Below are positions 38,372 to 46,388 of a stretch of 62,979 bases of DNA, piece by piece. The stretch is from Oscillatoriales cyanobacterium M59_W2019_021. GTDB taxonomy: Bacteria; Cyanobacteriota; Cyanobacteriia; Cyanobacteriales; Geitlerinemataceae. A program made the position numbers and the translations under genes. The stretch is from NCBI GenBank assembly GCA_015295945.1, contig DVED01000151.1, positions 1 through 62,979 of the forward strand. The letters are read 5' to 3'. The notes beneath the pieces are model-generated. The model searched no databases. It worked only from the letters and a program-made list of their open reading frames with translations, and was not told where the DNA came from. Each line of letters starts with the position of its first letter. Positions within the stretch are counted from its first letter, which is position 1.

Positions 38372-39232
38372 ATGACTAACAAATCCGTTCGCGTCTCAAT
38401 GTCAGACTATACCCAGCAGCGTCTCGAGGCTCTCGCACGCCAGTACGGTTGTCTGTATGGCGGCAAACCCAAGATCGGTGGTCTTCTGGCTCACATTGCC
38501 GACGGACAACTGACGCTTAATAAGGAAGTTCCCTATATCTCTACCGAACCTTCCCTTCCCTTGCTGAAATTGCGGCTGTGGCTTCCCGTACATTTGCGGG
38601 GGATGTTTGCCTGCATCGCCAGGACGATCGCTGACTATCAGGGAAATATCTTCCAAGCGGAAGCTGCCTCTGAAGTCGATCGACGCGGCGTGGCATCTAT
38701 CTTGTTCTCCATGCCAGAAGACGGCAATCTCAAGGATTTGATAGATGCGTTACAGAAACTCTGCATTCGGGATGTCGAGGGTTTTAATAACAAGCGAGAA
38801 ATCTTAAATGCCAATATTTATCTCGAAGGAGATACGATCGACGACAATCTCGGCGAACCATCCGAATCGGGACTCGGAACAGACCGCAACCGACTGGTCG
38901 AACGAATTTACAGCCGCCAGCTTTTGCGAAAAATCTCTTGCACGATCGCCTTGAGAATCGTCGCTCGCAACCAAATAGGAGTCTTGGCAAAAGTCACCCG
39001 TGCGATCGCCGAACAAGGATTTTTTGTAGCTCAAGTGCGGCAAGAATTTAACGCAAAAGATAATCTCGATATTATCGAACTCCTCATCTCTTTAGAAGAG
39101 AACTCTTTGAGTCAAATGTCTCAAGAGATTGAGAAAATTAAAACCATTGCCAACACGCTTGAGAAAATTCCCGAAATCAAAGATGTGCAGCGTTTGGGAA
39201 CCGATCGAATCTGGAACGTTCGGGCAATTTAA
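38372..39232 (+). CDS. Protein with RHH-like N-terminus and two ACT domains
   Basis: Of 286 residues, the first ~45 (VRVSMSDYTQQRLEALARQ) resemble a ribbon-helix-helix DNA-binding arm. Two ACT-type segments follow: LWLPVHLRGMFACIARTIADYQGNIFQA (about residues 70-130, quoted here for position) and LRIVARNQIGVLAKVTRAIA with FFVAQVRQEF (about 195-270). ACT domains usually bind small metabolites, often amino acids, and a DNA-binding arm would make this a ligand-responsive regulator. That role is inference; no target or ligand is visible. The start follows a 650-base gap. Confidence 0.65.
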   Translation: MTNKSVRVSMSDYTQQRLEALARQYGCLYGGKPKIGGLLAHIADGQLTLNKEVPYISTEPSLPLLKLRLWLPVHLRGMFACIARTIADYQGNIFQAEAASEVDRRGVASILFSMPEDGNLKDLIDALQKLCIRDVEGFNNKREILNANIYLEGDTIDDNLGEPSESGLGTDRNRLVERIYSRQLLRKISCTIALRIVARNQIGVLAKVTRAIAEQGFFVAQVRQEFNAKDNLDIIELLISLEENSLSQMSQEIEKIKTIANTLEKIPEIKDVQRLGTDRIWNVRAI

Positions 39233-39363
39233 CAATTATCGAGTTTAAATTAGTTTCAACGAGCCGATCGCTCGAAATGATGAAGATTCAAACATGAATC
39301 TCTTGGGCGATCGCTCAAGTGTGATAGGATTGTCATATCATTTATTGATGGAGCTACAAGTTT

Positions 39364-39540
39364 ATGGTTCCACAAATTAGAACTGACTCGATATCCCAAC
39401 CCATTATTTACCCTGAAGACGATGGCAATTCCATGTCTGAAAATACCGAACAATATCAATGGTTGGTTTTAATTAAAGAGAATTTGGAAATCTGGTTTGC
39501 CTCTGTCGCTAATGTCTTCGTTGCCGGAGATTTGTTATCG
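39364..39540 (+). pseudogene. Uma2-family fragment cut by a palindromic repeat
   Basis: After ATG 39364 (GGAG ten bases before) the frame gives PIIYPEDDGNSMSENTEQYQWLVL (shown for the YPEDDGNSMSENT core) and FVAGDLL, a standard Uma2 N-terminus. Immediately after GDLL the sequence becomes TCGAAGTCCGCCTGCACGGACTAAG, which supplies foreign residues and a stop. The remaining ~130 residues with the nuclease core are missing. Confidence 0.7.
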
Positions 39541-39562
39541 AAGTCCGCCTGCACGGACTAAG
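39541..39562. repeat. Small palindromic insertion AGTCCG-CCTGCA-CGGACT
   Basis: A 6-bp inverted repeat with a 6-base spacer sits exactly where the Uma2 fragment departs from family sequence. It is a short mobile-repeat remnant; only one copy was noticed in the window. Confidence 0.45.
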
Positions 39563-39614
39563 TAACTCTTAAACCCTTGATTCTCCATTTTCAATTTTTC
39601 GATCGCGCAGCGAC

Positions 39615-40832
39615 TCATTTGGAGTATCGCCCCAACTCCCGATCCAACACCCATAAAATTCCCCAGGGAACGGCAACACTCGCCGCCAACCCCAGCCAAA
39701 ACCCATGAGAAATCGCATCCGATCGATCCATCGCCCAACCTCCCAACGGCGGACCGATGGCGTATCCCACCGCCCAACACAGGGAATTAATCGATAGGTA
39801 CACCCCGCGCAAATTGGGCGGAGCGAGATCGGCAACCAGTGCCGATGCCGACGGCGTATAGGCAACCATCGCGATCGCCAACACCCCCAATCCTGCCACT
39901 GCCCAACCGACGGCGTAGCTGGGAATTGCCCACACCGCCCACACCAGCACGAACCCGACGATCCATCCTCCCCCGGAAATTGCCAATGCCCGACAATGCC
40001 CAAACCGTCCCAGAAACCGCGAGATGGGCAGTTGCAGCAACACAGACAGGGCAATGTGCCACGTAAATAACCCGCTAATCCATGGGGCAGAAAACCCAGT
40101 GGCGTTGGCCGTGCCGTTGCTGAGATACAGCGGTAGGGTGGTTTGCAGTTGGGCGAGGTAGGTGGTGAAAACGATATTAACGACGGCAAAAATCAGCAAC
40201 GGGCGATCGCTCAATGCCGCCATCCATCCCGCCCAAATATTGCCCGATTTGGAACCTGTCGGGGTATCCGGTTCCCGAATCGATGCCCAAACCACGCCCA
40301 GAAATAGCAAAAACGAGATCCCATCTACCAAAAATAACAGTCGATAGTTTCCCGCCGTGCTGATGATAACACCACCCAATACTACCCCCACTTGCAACCC
40401 CAAACTGTCGGCGAGGCGGTTCCAGGCGTAGGCTTCGCGGCGGTGTTCCGGCGGGGTGAGATGGGCGACGATCGTGTCTGATGCGGGCCAATACAAACCG
40501 ATCCCCATTCCGGCAAATAAGTTACCTAGCACTAACGTGGGAAAATCTCGGGTTGCCGCTAACACGAACGAGGCGATCGTCGATACAATGGCGGAAAAGA
40601 GCAACGTGCGCCGACAACCCACGCGGGGCGAGTCGGAGAGCGAACCGCTCAACACGCGACCCGCCACTCCCACGATCGACGCACTTCCCAACCCGATACC
40701 GACTTCCGTTGCCGACAGTCCGACGCCCTTGGTAAAGAAAATCGGTGCGTAAAATAAAGTAAAGCCCGTACCGATTTGCGAGATAAAGCGCCCTGCGACC
40801 AAAACCCAAATTTGGGGATCGAGTTTTTTCAT
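39615..40832 (-). CDS. MFS transporter
   Basis: This 405-residue, 12-helix major facilitator lacks a long N-terminal extension. WVLVAGRFISQIGTGFTLFYAP is helix 1, GRVLSGSLSDSPRVGCRRTLL the 2-3 loop motif, and HLTPPEHRREAYAWNRLADSLG the central segment, which is common in the MDR-type (YajR/MdtG-like) branch. The C-terminal SPSASALVADLAPPNLRGVYLS has the repeat of that motif. Substrate unknown. It starts 224 bases from the divergent TPR gene. Confidence 0.85.
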   Translation of the reverse strand: MKKLDPQIWVLVAGRFISQIGTGFTLFYAPIFFTKGVGLSATEVGIGLGSASIVGVAGRVLSGSLSDSPRVGCRRTLLFSAIVSTIASFVLAATRDFPTLVLGNLFAGMGIGLYWPASDTIVAHLTPPEHRREAYAWNRLADSLGLQVGVVLGGVIISTAGNYRLLFLVDGISFLLFLGVVWASIREPDTPTGSKSGNIWAGWMAALSDRPLLIFAVVNIVFTTYLAQLQTTLPLYLSNGTANATGFSAPWISGLFTWHIALSVLLQLPISRFLGRFGHCRALAISGGGWIVGFVLVWAVWAIPSYAVGWAVAGLGVLAIAMVAYTPSASALVADLAPPNLRGVYLSINSLCWAVGYAIGPPLGGWAMDRSDAISHGFWLGLAASVAVPWGILWVLDRELGRYSK

Positions 40833-41056
40833 AAAAAATGGATAGCGATAAGTGGTGCGGGGTTAGCCATTCGCCTCTGGATCGAAATCTCTTCCGGCTT
40901 GGCGCAGCCTGCGTTTTGGGACGCGAGGAAGTCGAGCGATCCCCGCTCGACTGAGGGGAAACTGTTAGCTCGATCGGGGATCGACTCGAACTTTTCGATT
41001 TTTGTCTGTCGCCATCGCAATTTTGTTACTGTAAATATGTTTGTCAAAAAATCCAT

Positions 41057-41839
41057 ATGAACCCGATTCGCCTACTCATCGCTCTTGTCGGCATGACGAT
41101 CGCCCCGGCAATCTTAACCCCGGTGGTGGCGGCACAAGTGCAACCCACCCCCATCGAAGAACGCAATAGTGCGGCTGCTTATTTTGAGGAAGGGCTGACC
41201 CGCATCAATCGCGGCGACTACCGAGGGGCGATCGATGCGTTTACCGAAGCCATCGAAGCCCAACCCAACCTAGCCTCTGCCTACTACAATCGCGCCAAAG
41301 CCCATACAGAACTGGGCAATTACCAACGGGCGATCGACGATTATACCCAAGCCATCGAGATTAATCCCGAACACGCCCCCGCTTATATTAACCGAGGAAA
41401 CATTCGATCGGCACTGGGCGACTCGGAAGCGGCGATCGAAGACTTTACCCAGGCGTTGCGCCTCGATCCCCGAGATCCCGATGCCTACTACAACCGCGCC
41501 ATCGATCGCTCGAATTTGGGAGATTTGGAAGCCGCCATCGACGATTACACCCGCACGATCGAACTCGATCCCAATTACATCCCCGCCTATCTCAATCGCG
41601 GTGTCGTTCAAGGATTGCGGGGAAAACACCAAAAAGCGATCGCCGATTTCACCCAAATTTTACGCCTCGATCCCAACTACGCCGAAGCTTACGGCAATCG
41701 AGGCTTAGCTTACGTGAGTGTGGGCAACCTCGATGCGGCAATTTCCGACATGGAGCAAGCGGTAGAATTATTCGAGCAACAAGGCAGAGTCGAAGACGTT
41801 CGACGTGCCCGCGAAATCCTCCGACGATTGCAAAATTAA
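41057..41839 (+). CDS. Exported TPR-repeat protein
   Basis: A signal peptide (LLIALVGMTIAPAILTPVVAAQ) is followed by six tandem 34-residue TPR units with the usual A..NRG....G....AI.D...AI...P pattern (for example YRGAIDAFTEAIEAQPN). The protein has 260 residues. Such proteins act as periplasmic or lumenal scaffolds; the partner is not evident. Repeats between positions 60 and 230 are highly regular. Confidence 0.85.
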   Translation: MNPIRLLIALVGMTIAPAILTPVVAAQVQPTPIEERNSAAAYFEEGLTRINRGDYRGAIDAFTEAIEAQPNLASAYYNRAKAHTELGNYQRAIDDYTQAIEINPEHAPAYINRGNIRSALGDSEAAIEDFTQALRLDPRDPDAYYNRAIDRSNLGDLEAAIDDYTRTIELDPNYIPAYLNRGVVQGLRGKHQKAIADFTQILRLDPNYAEAYGNRGLAYVSVGNLDAAISDMEQAVELFEQQGRVEDVRRAREILRRLQN

Positions 41840-41849
41840 TTTGAAAAGG

Positions 41850-41989
41850 CAGGAGGCAGAAAGAGGAAAAGGAGCAGGGGAGCAGGGGAAGCAGGAGACA
41901 CGGAGACGCGGAGACGCGGAGACGCGGAGATCGTGAATGCGAAAGCGCAAATCCCCAAATGACGAATGACAAATGACCAATGACCAACC
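41850..41989. repeat. GC-rich short tandem repeat (CGGAGACG)n
   Basis: Four to five CGGAGACG units (about 41900-41930) are flanked by GGAGCAGGGGAAGCAGGAG and ATGACCAATGA-type repeats, between the converging TPR and HlyD genes. Confidence 0.75.
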
Positions 41990-43120
41990 TCAATTCCCAA
42001 CGACCAAGCGAGCTTTTTCCAGGAGCGATCGCAAGACGGTTTCGCGTTGGGTGATAATATCCGCTCTCACGTCCATTCCCGGTTTGAGAGCGCATTGACG
42101 ATCGCCATGACCTAACGCATGGTTTTGCGGTTGAATCGTGACTTCGTAATAGGGAGCAACACCCGCGCTATTATTAGCAGGAGTGGCGATATCCGGGGCG
42201 ATCGCCCGCACGGTTCCCCCCAATAAACCATACTCCGTGTAAGGACACGCCGACACCCGCAATTGCACCGTTTGTCCGAGTTGCACCTTGCCAATATCCC
42301 GGACGGGAACCCCTGCTTGAATCGAGAGCGAGTCCGTCGAGACAATTTCTGCCAATCGATCGCCCACTTGCACCAGTTGACCGGAACCTTGCAGATTTAA
42401 CTGCCGAATGGTTCCCGTCGTAGGGGTGCGAATGCCGCCGGAATCTAACTGCGCGGAAATCGCCGCCAACGCCGCAGATTCGGTTTGGACTTGACGTTGC
42501 AATTCGTCTTGCTGCTTGAGGGCAGCCAGCCATTGAGTTTGCAACTGTCCGGCAGTGACGGGAGAGGTGCTTTCCAGCTTCTCCAACGCCACGGCAACGC
42601 TATAAACGGCATCTTGTTCGGTTCCGGTTAACGTTCGCCCCGCCAACTTGAAAATTTGCTGTCGCAGGCTTTCGATTTGGGCATTGGCAGCGTTGAGTTG
42701 CTGTTGATACCCCTGAAGTGCGGTTTTATGCTGCTGCTGTTGCGTTGTGAGAGCGCGAATTTGCGGGCTGTCTTGGGTTTCCAGATACATTAAGATGTCT
42801 CCGGCACTCACCGCTTGATTTTCCGCCACCTCGATACTGCTGACGATTCCTTGACGATCGGATTGTACGATGTGTACGGGGGAATGCACGCGCCCAGCCG
42901 CTTTGACGGTAACGTCGTATTTAACGATCGCCGACAGAATCCCCGCAATTCCTAGCATTCCCACTAAAAATAGCCCGCCAACGGTTGCCCAACGACTGAC
43001 CGGGGGCAGCAGGTCTTCGCTGTTGAGAATGGGAAGTGGCTTCAAATCCGGTGGTTCCGACATAATCGCAAACTCGGGCGGGACTGCTATCATGCCTTTA
43101 CAAACTTCTAGGGCGATCAT
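41990..43120 (-). CDS. HlyD-family secretion adaptor
   Basis: This is a periplasmic adaptor (membrane fusion) protein. It has one N-terminal transmembrane helix (VGGLFLVGMLGIAGILSAI), a biotinyl-lipoyl half-motif (VHSPVHIVQSDRQGIVSSIEV), a coiled-coil hairpin of about 150 residues, the returning half-motif TPTTGTIRQLNLQGSGQLVQ and beta-barrel end domains. About 376 residues from ATG 43120. ATG 43093 and 43063 are also possible, and an open frame reaches 43204 from TTG. Adaptors of this size work with ABC exporters, including those that cleave double-glycine leaders. It is divergent from four peptide genes carrying such leaders, so they are its likely cargo. The ABC subunit is not in the window. 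Confidence 0.85.
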   Translation of the reverse strand: MIALEVCKGMIAVPPEFAIMSEPPDLKPLPILNSEDLLPPVSRWATVGGLFLVGMLGIAGILSAIVKYDVTVKAAGRVHSPVHIVQSDRQGIVSSIEVAENQAVSAGDILMYLETQDSPQIRALTTQQQQHKTALQGYQQQLNAANAQIESLRQQIFKLAGRTLTGTEQDAVYSVAVALEKLESTSPVTAGQLQTQWLAALKQQDELQRQVQTESAALAAISAQLDSGGIRTPTTGTIRQLNLQGSGQLVQVGDRLAEIVSTDSLSIQAGVPVRDIGKVQLGQTVQLRVSACPYTEYGLLGGTVRAIAPDIATPANNSAGVAPYYEVTIQPQNHALGHGDRQCALKPGMDVRADIITQRETVLRSLLEKARLVVGN

Positions 43121-43204
43121 CCGGATTTTCTCTGTTGTTTTAGATTTATGGATCGAGTGTCGCGCTTGAGCCAGTTGGAGAATGCCGCTTCTCGGGAATC
43201 CCAA

Positions 43205-43574
43205 GCACGGCTGGCTTTGATTTTTGTTCGTACCGCTGCATAACCCTAGCCGTCAGGGAACGATCGATCGGGAAATCGATAAATTATTTAAGTCAGATTT
43301 GCAAGCATCTATTTGATCGAGCTAGAAACAGATCCGAGAAATCTCCCCATTTTTGAATCGATCTCTATCAATTTTAGATATTATCACAAATTCCCATAAT
43401 AGATCTGTTTATAAATGGTAAATATACCCGGATTTCTCGTTTTAATTCAATCGAACTCAATCTCGATCTTCAAAATATCCGGATTCTTTTTACAGAAGCT
43501 AGAACAAATCGATATAGGTGACAAAAACTCAGTCTCGACCGGACTGAATTAACTCGATTGTTCGCGATATAAAC
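43205..43574. promoter_or_regulatory. Divergent spacer between the HlyD gene and peptide gene 1
   Basis: AT-rich, with no gene. It must contain the promoters of both divergent units. No operator could be assigned by eye. Confidence 0.45.
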
Positions 43575-43589
43575 TTGATGGAGTCTCTC

Positions 43590-43799
43590 ATGCAAACGAA
43601 TTCTCAAGATCGGCTTTTTGTGGAATTAACGGCAGAAGAATCTGCAACCGTTAATGGCGCTTACTACTACCACAATCCCTATGCCTTCAACCCCGTCTAC
43701 TATGATGGATATATGGCAGGGTATGGTATCGGTTACGGGCAGGGTCAAGCTAGCTCGATCGTGCAAACCACCCATGTAAATGTCATTATCGAAGACTAA
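43590..43799 (+). CDS. Tyr/Gly-rich peptide with double-glycine-type leader, paralogue 1
   Basis: This 69-residue peptide has leader MQTNSQDRLFVELTAEESAT then VNGA. The core (about 45 residues) begins YYYHNPYAFNP, is rich in Tyr and Gly, and ends IVQTTHVNVIIED. The leader fits the LxxELxxEExxxVxGA/G pattern cleaved after GA or GG by peptidase-containing ABC exporters. GGAG at 43580-43583 precedes ATG 43590; in-frame starts at 43575 and 43578 would read through it. No modification enzyme is adjacent. Function unknown: an antimicrobial, adhesive or signalling peptide are all possible. Confidence 0.75.
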   Translation: MQTNSQDRLFVELTAEESATVNGAYYYHNPYAFNPVYYDGYMAGYGIGYGQGQASSIVQTTHVNVIIED

Positions 43800-43815
43800 G
43801 CAATGGTGTTTTTTT

Positions 43816-43846
43816 TAGGGAACAATCGCGAGTCGATCGTTCCCTA
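43816..43846 (+). terminator. Hairpin after peptide gene 1
   Basis: TAGGGAAC and GTTCCCTA form an 8-bp stem, 17 bases after the stop of paralogue 1. A T8 run precedes rather than follows the stem, so direction and strength are uncertain. Confidence 0.45.
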
Positions 43847-44431
43847 GATTTGATCGCGAGTTTGAGTTTTCTCGTTCGGCAAGATCGCTCTCAATATCTG
43901 TGAATTCAGCAGACTTTGAAAATGAACGTTTTTTCCTCAATCGCATAACAAAATTTGAGATTTTGTTATCCTTCGTTTGGATGTCAACCACATCTTGCAA
44001 GCAATCGCAGATTAGCGACCGCTCGCTCGACGTTCGGAACTGCGATCAATGAAAGATTTGTAGTTCCAAATTTCATATGCCAGTCATACCGATCGAAATA
44101 GGTATCGCCGTGTACATGAAGCCGGCATCTCTCGCTGTTTTCCAAAAAAGTTTGCAGGTAGTACAGCTATAAAATAATCTTCCATATAGACAGAAATAAG
44201 GTTTTTCTGAAATAGGAATTGGGTTCCGACTTTTGAATGATCGGAACTATTGCTATGAAACTTCATTCTTAATATTACAGTAATAGAATTTTTCAAGAAA
44301 AGAATTTAAAAATTTCCGGACTGTATTTTGAACCCTAGAATAATGAAGTAGATAACACGGGAAAGTGACCTGTGAATCTTCTACGAATCGTTAGATTCAA
44401 GAACTCTAAGAGACTAAAGGAGTCAACTATT
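43847..44431. promoter_or_regulatory. Spacer and promoter region of peptide gene 2
   Basis: This AT-rich spacer of nearly 600 bases has no supported gene. GAATAATGAAGTAG at 44338-44351 lies 94 bases before ATG 44432 and recurs at the same distance before paralogue 3. Confidence 0.45.
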
Positions 44432-44617
44432 ATGCAAAAGCAAAAACTGTTTGTCGAACTGAACGAAAAAGAAGCGGCTACCGTCAATGGAGCTCACCAC
44501 TACTATCCTTGCTACTGGGGTTATCCCGTTTACTACGGTGGTGGATATGGCTACGGTTCCGGTTCTGCCAGCAATGTCACCCAAACCACCAATGTGAACG
44601 TCGTTTACAACGACTAG
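44432..44617 (+). CDS. Tyr/Gly-rich peptide with double-glycine-type leader, paralogue 2
   Basis: This 61-residue peptide has leader MQKQKLFVELNEKEAATVNGA. The predicted core starts HHYYPCYWGYPVYYGGGY and ends SNVTQTTNVNVVYND. It is the shortest of the four and has one Cys and one Trp in the core. AAAGGAGTC at 44417-44425 serves ATG 44432; the frame extending back to 44372 is unrelated to the family. The shared C-terminal TQTTNVNVV with paralogues 1 and 3 suggests the tail has a conserved role such as assembly or export. Confidence 0.78.
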   Translation: MQKQKLFVELNEKEAATVNGAHHYYPCYWGYPVYYGGGYGYGSGSASNVTQTTNVNVVYND

Positions 44618-44753
44618 TTTCTGGCTAGTGATGGATTGAAGGCACACGACGATCGAGTTTTGAATGCGAATGAGACTTTCTCAATTTCGCCTTAAACAGG
44701 CTCGATCGCGTGTTAAAAAATTAAAGTTTCGTCATTTCATTCTACATAAAAAC

Positions 44754-44790
44754 ATTCCTGAGACGATTGCTTGGCAATTATCTCAGGAAT
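44754..44790 (+). terminator. Intrinsic terminator after peptide gene 2
   Basis: ATTCCTGAGA pairs with TCTCAGGAAT, and within the loop ATTGC pairs with GCAAT, followed by TTTTAG. It is a strong two-tier hairpin about 135 bases after the stop, separating paralogues 2 and 3 into different transcripts. Confidence 0.75.
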
Positions 44791-44930
44791 TTTAGTGTCA
44801 TTTAATGAGTAGAAAATCGCAATGTAAATTTGCAAGTCGGTAAGAGAGCGATACTCCTTCATGAGTCGCTGCGCGATCGAAAAAGTTCTAGATTTTCCGC
44901 TTAACATTCCGGATAGTCTGTCAATTCTCC

Positions 44931-44944
44931 GAATAATGAAGTAG
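44931..44944 (+). promoter_or_regulatory. Shared GAATAATGAAGTAG element
   Basis: This 14-base string is identical at 44338-44351 and 44931-44944. Each copy begins exactly 94 bases before the ATG of its peptide gene, while the sequence between has largely diverged. A common promoter part or regulator site is the simplest reading. Confidence 0.5.
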
Positions 44945-45024
44945 CTGATGCGAAAACCATTCACAAAAGCAATTCTCGAATTCAATTGATTCGAGATTCC
45001 CCTTGATTGAATAAGGAGTCAACA

Positions 45025-45267
45025 ATGGAAACCAACACTCAAACTCAACTGTTCGTGGAACTGAGCGCTGACGAATCTGCGACCGTCAACGGCGCTCACC
45101 GCTACTACTACGCTCCCCGCTACTACTCCCCCTGCCGCTACGGCGGATACGGTGGTGGCTACTACGGTGGCGGCTACGGATACGGTGGTGGCGGCTACGG
45201 CGGTGGCTACGGCTCCGGTGGCTCGGTGACCCAAACCACGAACGTCAACGTTGTGATTGAAGACTAG
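45025..45267 (+). CDS. Tyr/Gly-rich peptide with double-glycine-type leader, paralogue 3
   Basis: This 80-residue peptide, the longest of the four, has leader METNTQTQLFVELSADESAT then VNGA. The core HRYYYAPRYYSPCRYGG is followed by a run of GGY/GGG repeats and SVTQTTNVNVVIED. The central 30 residues are almost only Gly and Tyr, so the core looks like a glycine-rich structural or amyloid-prone segment. AAGGAGTC at 45013-45020 serves ATG 45025. Codons here are GC-rich (GGC TAC), unlike paralogue 1. Confidence 0.78.
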   Translation: METNTQTQLFVELSADESATVNGAHRYYYAPRYYSPCRYGGYGGGYYGGGYGYGGGGYGGGYGSGGSVTQTTNVNVVIED

Positions 45268-45419
45268 TCAAACGAATGATGCTAGCGGAGCGAAACCTTG
45301 AGTCTGCGCGGCTGTGAGATCGGGAGCAATCCGATCAGCGCATCTCGTTGTTTCTAATCTGCGACTAGCACCAAACGTTTCACAGTTACAGATTTGTCCG
45401 AATACTCGCTTCGGAGTCT

Positions 45420-45450
45420 GCACCCATAGAGTATTCACCCCTATGGGTGC
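45420..45450 (+). terminator. Hairpin between peptide genes 3 and 4
   Basis: GCACCCATAG and CTATGGGTGC form a perfect 10-bp stem with an 11-base loop, 30 bases before paralogue 4. There is no T-run. It could terminate the paralogue 3 transcript or control paralogue 4. Confidence 0.5.
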
Positions 45451-45480
45451 CTCCCCATATCATACCAAATCGGCTTCGTC

Positions 45481-45705
45481 ATGAAACCCACGGAAGATTG
45501 CAAACCCAACTCAACCGCTGACAATCCCTTGTTTGTCGAGCTATCGGCTGAGGAATCGAATCAGATTCGAGGAGCTTACTACGGGTACTATAACCCCGTG
45601 GCAACGCCCTACTACGAACCCAGTTTTTATTACAGACCGAATCCGTATCCTCAGTACCATTACACCTACTACAACGTCGCCAATCCGGCGTATCTCCTGT
45701 CTTAA
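45481..45705 (+). CDS. Tyr-rich peptide with double-glycine-type leader, paralogue 4
   Basis: This 74-residue divergent member of the peptide family has a longer N-terminus (MKPTEDCKPNSTADN), then LFVELSAEESNQIRGA. The core is YYGYYNPVATPYYEPSFYYR with PNPYPQYHYTYYNV, about one third Tyr with many Pro, and little Gly. The TQTTNVNVV tail is absent. The ribosome binding site is poor. The leader conservation marks it as cargo of the same route; the core change suggests a different or specialised product. Confidence 0.68.
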   Translation: MKPTEDCKPNSTADNPLFVELSAEESNQIRGAYYGYYNPVATPYYEPSFYYRPNPYPQYHYTYYNVANPAYLLS

Positions 45706-45938
45706 TCGCGCCAGCGGGAAACCGCAACGCGAGCCTCAGTTTAGTCTCGGATTCGATCGCGAGACGTTAGCTTCGGGTCGTTTCTTTCCGGATAACTGAG
45801 GTCGAACGGAGAACTAGGAATATAGCTGCCACACATCTCGCCACTGCTGCCAGATGAAGGCAAATTTCAACTCTCATAACTTTTAAAATTGGCAATTTGC
45901 CAAACTATTGTCCACTGTTAGCATCCTAGGGAAGAGAT

Positions 45939-46388
45939 ATGCCACCAAAAGCTCACCTAGAACCCCACCTCTCTACCGAGCAAATCAAGAGTCGCTATCG
46001 GCAAGCCAAAGATACGACTGAATCTCGGAGATGGCACCTGCTGTCTCTGGTCGCCCAAGACTGGACGATCAAACAAGCGGCTGAAGTGGTAGGTTTGAAC
46101 TACGATTACGCCAAGCAAATCATTCAGCGCTACAACCAAGAAGGTCCGGCTTCGACGATCAACCACAGCAAGAAAAAACGAGTTTCGTCTCGCTCTCTGC
46201 TGACCCCCGAACAGCAAGCCGAACTCGCCCGCGCGCTCAAACATCCCGCGCCGGATGGGGAAGCCTGGTCCGGACCGAAGGTCGCTCATTGGATTGCCCA
46301 GAAAACCGGACTCAAGCGAGTTTGGCCCCAGCGAGGTTGGGACTACCTCCGTCGTTTGGGAAATGCCCCCATCGACAAAAAAAACTGA
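45939..46388 (+). CDS. Free-standing IS630-type helix-turn-helix protein
   Basis: This 149-residue protein equals the DNA-binding half of IS630/Tc1-like transposases. It has a first HTH (WTIKQAAEVVGLNYDYAKQI), a linker and a winged second HTH ending VWPQRGWDYLRRLG. The DDE catalytic domain is absent; the frame ends GNAPIDKKN and no DDE sequence was found in the following 400 bases. It may be a truncated transposase or a DNA-binding protein derived from one. Its frame is intact and codon use normal. Confidence 0.7.
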   Translation: MPPKAHLEPHLSTEQIKSRYRQAKDTTESRRWHLLSLVAQDWTIKQAAEVVGLNYDYAKQIIQRYNQEGPASTINHSKKKRVSSRSLLTPEQQAELARALKHPAPDGEAWSGPKVAHWIAQKTGLKRVWPQRGWDYLRRLGNAPIDKKN

